Shown piece by piece: positions 42,171-43,634 of a stretch of DNA of 43,634 nt. A program made the translations under genes and the position numbers. This DNA comes from an uncultured Verrucomicrobiota bacterium (GTDB lineage: Bacteria > Verrucomicrobiota > Verrucomicrobiia > Opitutales > Opitutaceae): positions 1 through 43,634 of the forward strand of contig CAIVDS010000070.1 in NCBI GenBank assembly GCA_903904685.1. The letters run 5' to 3'. Within the stretch, counting starts at the first letter, position 1. The number at the start of each line of letters is the position of its first letter. Below the pieces are notes generated by a model. It had not been told where the DNA came from. It was given only the letters and a program-made list of their open reading frames with translations, and did not search any database.

Positions 42171-43364
42171 ATGTTACCCGCCACACCCAAATTCATCTTC
42201 TATTCCGACATCCCTCCGCTCGGTAATGAAGGTGTCAGCATGTCTGTATTGGCACATCGCATCATCGCAAGCGTGGAGGATCATACCCACGCCGTTATCA
42301 CTCGAGCAAATGGAAGAAAATATCCGCGGCACGACATCGGAAAAAACCTAAAACCTCCCACATGGATTTCATGGGATTGCTCCGGACTGGGACTAAAGTT
42401 CCTGCCAAACTCCCTGCGTCATTGGACAGACCGGCGATTGCTGTATATCTGGGCCCATACCGTCGGGCAGCGTCTGTTGCCCGCCAGCAGCCATCGGACC
42501 AATGAACTTGTCGGCTTGTCCGGCCCTCACTGGCAATTCCTACCCCGACTGAGGACGCTGGCCCATGCCCTGAAACTCCCTTACTCCGTTTATATCATCG
42601 ATGATTACGAAACCACGGCGGCCAACCAAGGAGCCTCCGTCGGCGAACTCGGACGAATTCGGAACGAAATAAAACAGTGCCTCCAATCGGCCGCACGGGT
42701 TTTCGCCATTTGCCCCGGCATGGCAGAACGTCTGCAAAAACTCTATGGCGTCTCGTCCCGCTTGTTATATCCGGTGGCCGATACACCGCCCACCCTTCTT
42801 CCTCATTCCTCCCCTATCAATCATGGCGAAATCGTTTATATCGGTGCTCTCGGGCAACCTTACCTCGACTCCCTGCTGCAGGTTGCAGAAATCCTTGAGC
42901 GTCACCCTACCAAAGCCTGGCGGTTGAAGATCATTGCCCAAGACCGTAAGTCCTATGTCCGCCACTTTACACGATTCCGGACCGTGATTCCCTGCCACGG
43001 ATGCGACCGGGTAACCCTGCGTCAAGAAGTCGCCCGAGCGGAAATCGTGCTGGTGCCCTATGCCTTCGCCTCCGCATGGCAAGTCACGGCGGAGACCTCG
43101 TTTCCTTCAAAATTTATCGACGCCCTCACCTCGCTCAAGCCTGCCCTCATATTTGCCCCTGATTATGCCTCGATTTCACGGCATCTGCATGCCGCCAACC
43201 TCGGTTTTTGCGCTCATACCGAGGAGGTCTTGATCGATTTGCTCGACCACCGCCCCTGGGCTAACGACCTTGGTTGGGTCACTGGATACCAAGCTCTCTT
43301 CTCCCTCTATCATTCCCCATCCGCAGCCTCTGCCGAACTTCAAAAGGAGATTACGTCCGTTTAA
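42171..43364 (+). CDS. GT-B type glycosyltransferase
   Basis: The 397-residue protein looks like a GT-B fold glycosyltransferase. The N-terminal half starts FIFYSDIPPLGNEGVSMSVL, a glycine-containing loop typical of the acceptor domain. The C-terminal half has EIVYIGALGQPYLDSLLQVA near residue 220, LKIIAQDRKSYVRHF, then EIVLVPYAFASAWQVTAETS and FPSKFIDALTSLKPALIFAP near 300-330. The last block, with FPSKFIDAL, resembles the donor-binding region of GT1/GT4-like enzymes. The specific family and sugars are unknown. It follows the GT10 gene by 32 bp. Like its neighbours it has lower GC, and it runs close to the end of the window. Confidence 0.78.
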   Translation: MLPATPKFIFYSDIPPLGNEGVSMSVLAHRIIASVEDHTHAVITRANGRKYPRHDIGKNLKPPTWISWDCSGLGLKFLPNSLRHWTDRRLLYIWAHTVGQRLLPASSHRTNELVGLSGPHWQFLPRLRTLAHALKLPYSVYIIDDYETTAANQGASVGELGRIRNEIKQCLQSAARVFAICPGMAERLQKLYGVSSRLLYPVADTPPTLLPHSSPINHGEIVYIGALGQPYLDSLLQVAEILERHPTKAWRLKIIAQDRKSYVRHFTRFRTVIPCHGCDRVTLRQEVARAEIVLVPYAFASAWQVTAETSFPSKFIDALTSLKPALIFAPDYASISRHLHAANLGFCAHTEEVLIDLLDHRPWANDLGWVTGYQALFSLYHSPSAASAELQKEITSV

Positions 43365-43634
43365 GAAAACATCGATTGAACGATGGAACGGCTTCTCGCC
43401 ACAGAAAACGGAGTCATGCTGACTGACTGACCATGCTCTGACCAGTTTGCTTACATACAACCCTCCTTCGAGATTCCCGTCAAACGCAACACCCCACGCC
43501 TGTCTGACTAAGGCGATTTTCTATTGTCGTTAATGTCTTTTTATCAGCAGGAAATGAGAAAAACTGTGTGTCCTCGATTTGATTTCTGGATTTTGCGATT
43601 TGCGTCCAAATGGCGCAATGAATCACGGATGCAC
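43365..43634. other. Intergenic DNA at the window end
   Basis: No gene start is visible in these 270 bp. CATCG (43370-43374) and CGATG (43381-43385) form a small inverted repeat 5 bp after the last glycosyltransferase stop, without a T tract. From about 43500 the DNA becomes AT-rich, with TTTTTATC and GAGAAAAACTG runs, which could hold a promoter for a gene beyond the window. Nothing more can be supported. Confidence 0.4.

Overview
The window is a 43.6-kb chromosomal segment of a GC-rich diderm bacterium. It most resembles the PVC superphylum, probably Verrucomicrobia of the Opitutaceae type. This placement is inferred from gene content, not from a database search. The main clues are a GreA-type factor with a very long N-terminal extension (known from Chlamydiae and relatives), two beta-helix carbohydrate-active proteins and a sialate-type acetylesterase, a Gld-like ABC module joined to DUF4340 and AsmA-like proteins, and an almost complete absence of Shine-Dalgarno sequences before the genes. 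No tRNA, rRNA, CRISPR array, transposase, phage gene or origin was seen.

Layout. Positions 1-771 hold no convincing gene but carry a degenerate 21-bp tandem array of about 20 units (212-631). Positions 772-9251 mix carbohydrate-active genes (GH28-like protein, two-domain beta-helix protein, SGNH acetylesterase) with envelope housekeeping (lgt, a DUF21/CBS membrane protein, a PEGA lipoprotein). Positions 9357-14474 hold an RsmB-like rRNA methyltransferase, the extended GreA with a clear terminator, a LysE-type exporter and an ArsR-methyltransferase fusion. Positions 14475-16073 hold a Nudix hydrolase preceded by a possible leader ORF, palindromic intergenic DNA, and two small minus-strand genes. 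Positions 16074-26999 form a tight co-directional run: nadC, birA, coaX, ABC ATPase, ABC permease, GldG-like protein, DUF4340 protein and a 929-residue AsmA-like protein. A 1301-residue hybrid histidine kinase follows (27105-31010).

On the minus strand come a PLP aminotransferase (31171-32442) and a serS - SGNH protein - tilS - ftsH run (37806 down to 32530) that ends in a UUCG-loop terminator. Divergent from serS is an MsbA-like ABC exporter. The window ends in a lower-GC surface-glycan locus: a GT25, a GT10 fucosyltransferase-like protein and a GT-B glycosyltransferase.

How the genes work together. The nadC-birA-coaX genes make or attach cofactors (NAD, biotin, CoA). The five genes behind them look like one envelope-transport machine: an ABC-2 engine, a GldG-like periplasmic partner, a DUF4340 protein and an AsmA-like bridge. 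That module is the best candidate here for an under-described system. The last three glycosyltransferases, with the exporter before them, suggest a possibly fucosylated surface polysaccharide. The serS-tilS-ftsH run serves translation and membrane proteostasis.
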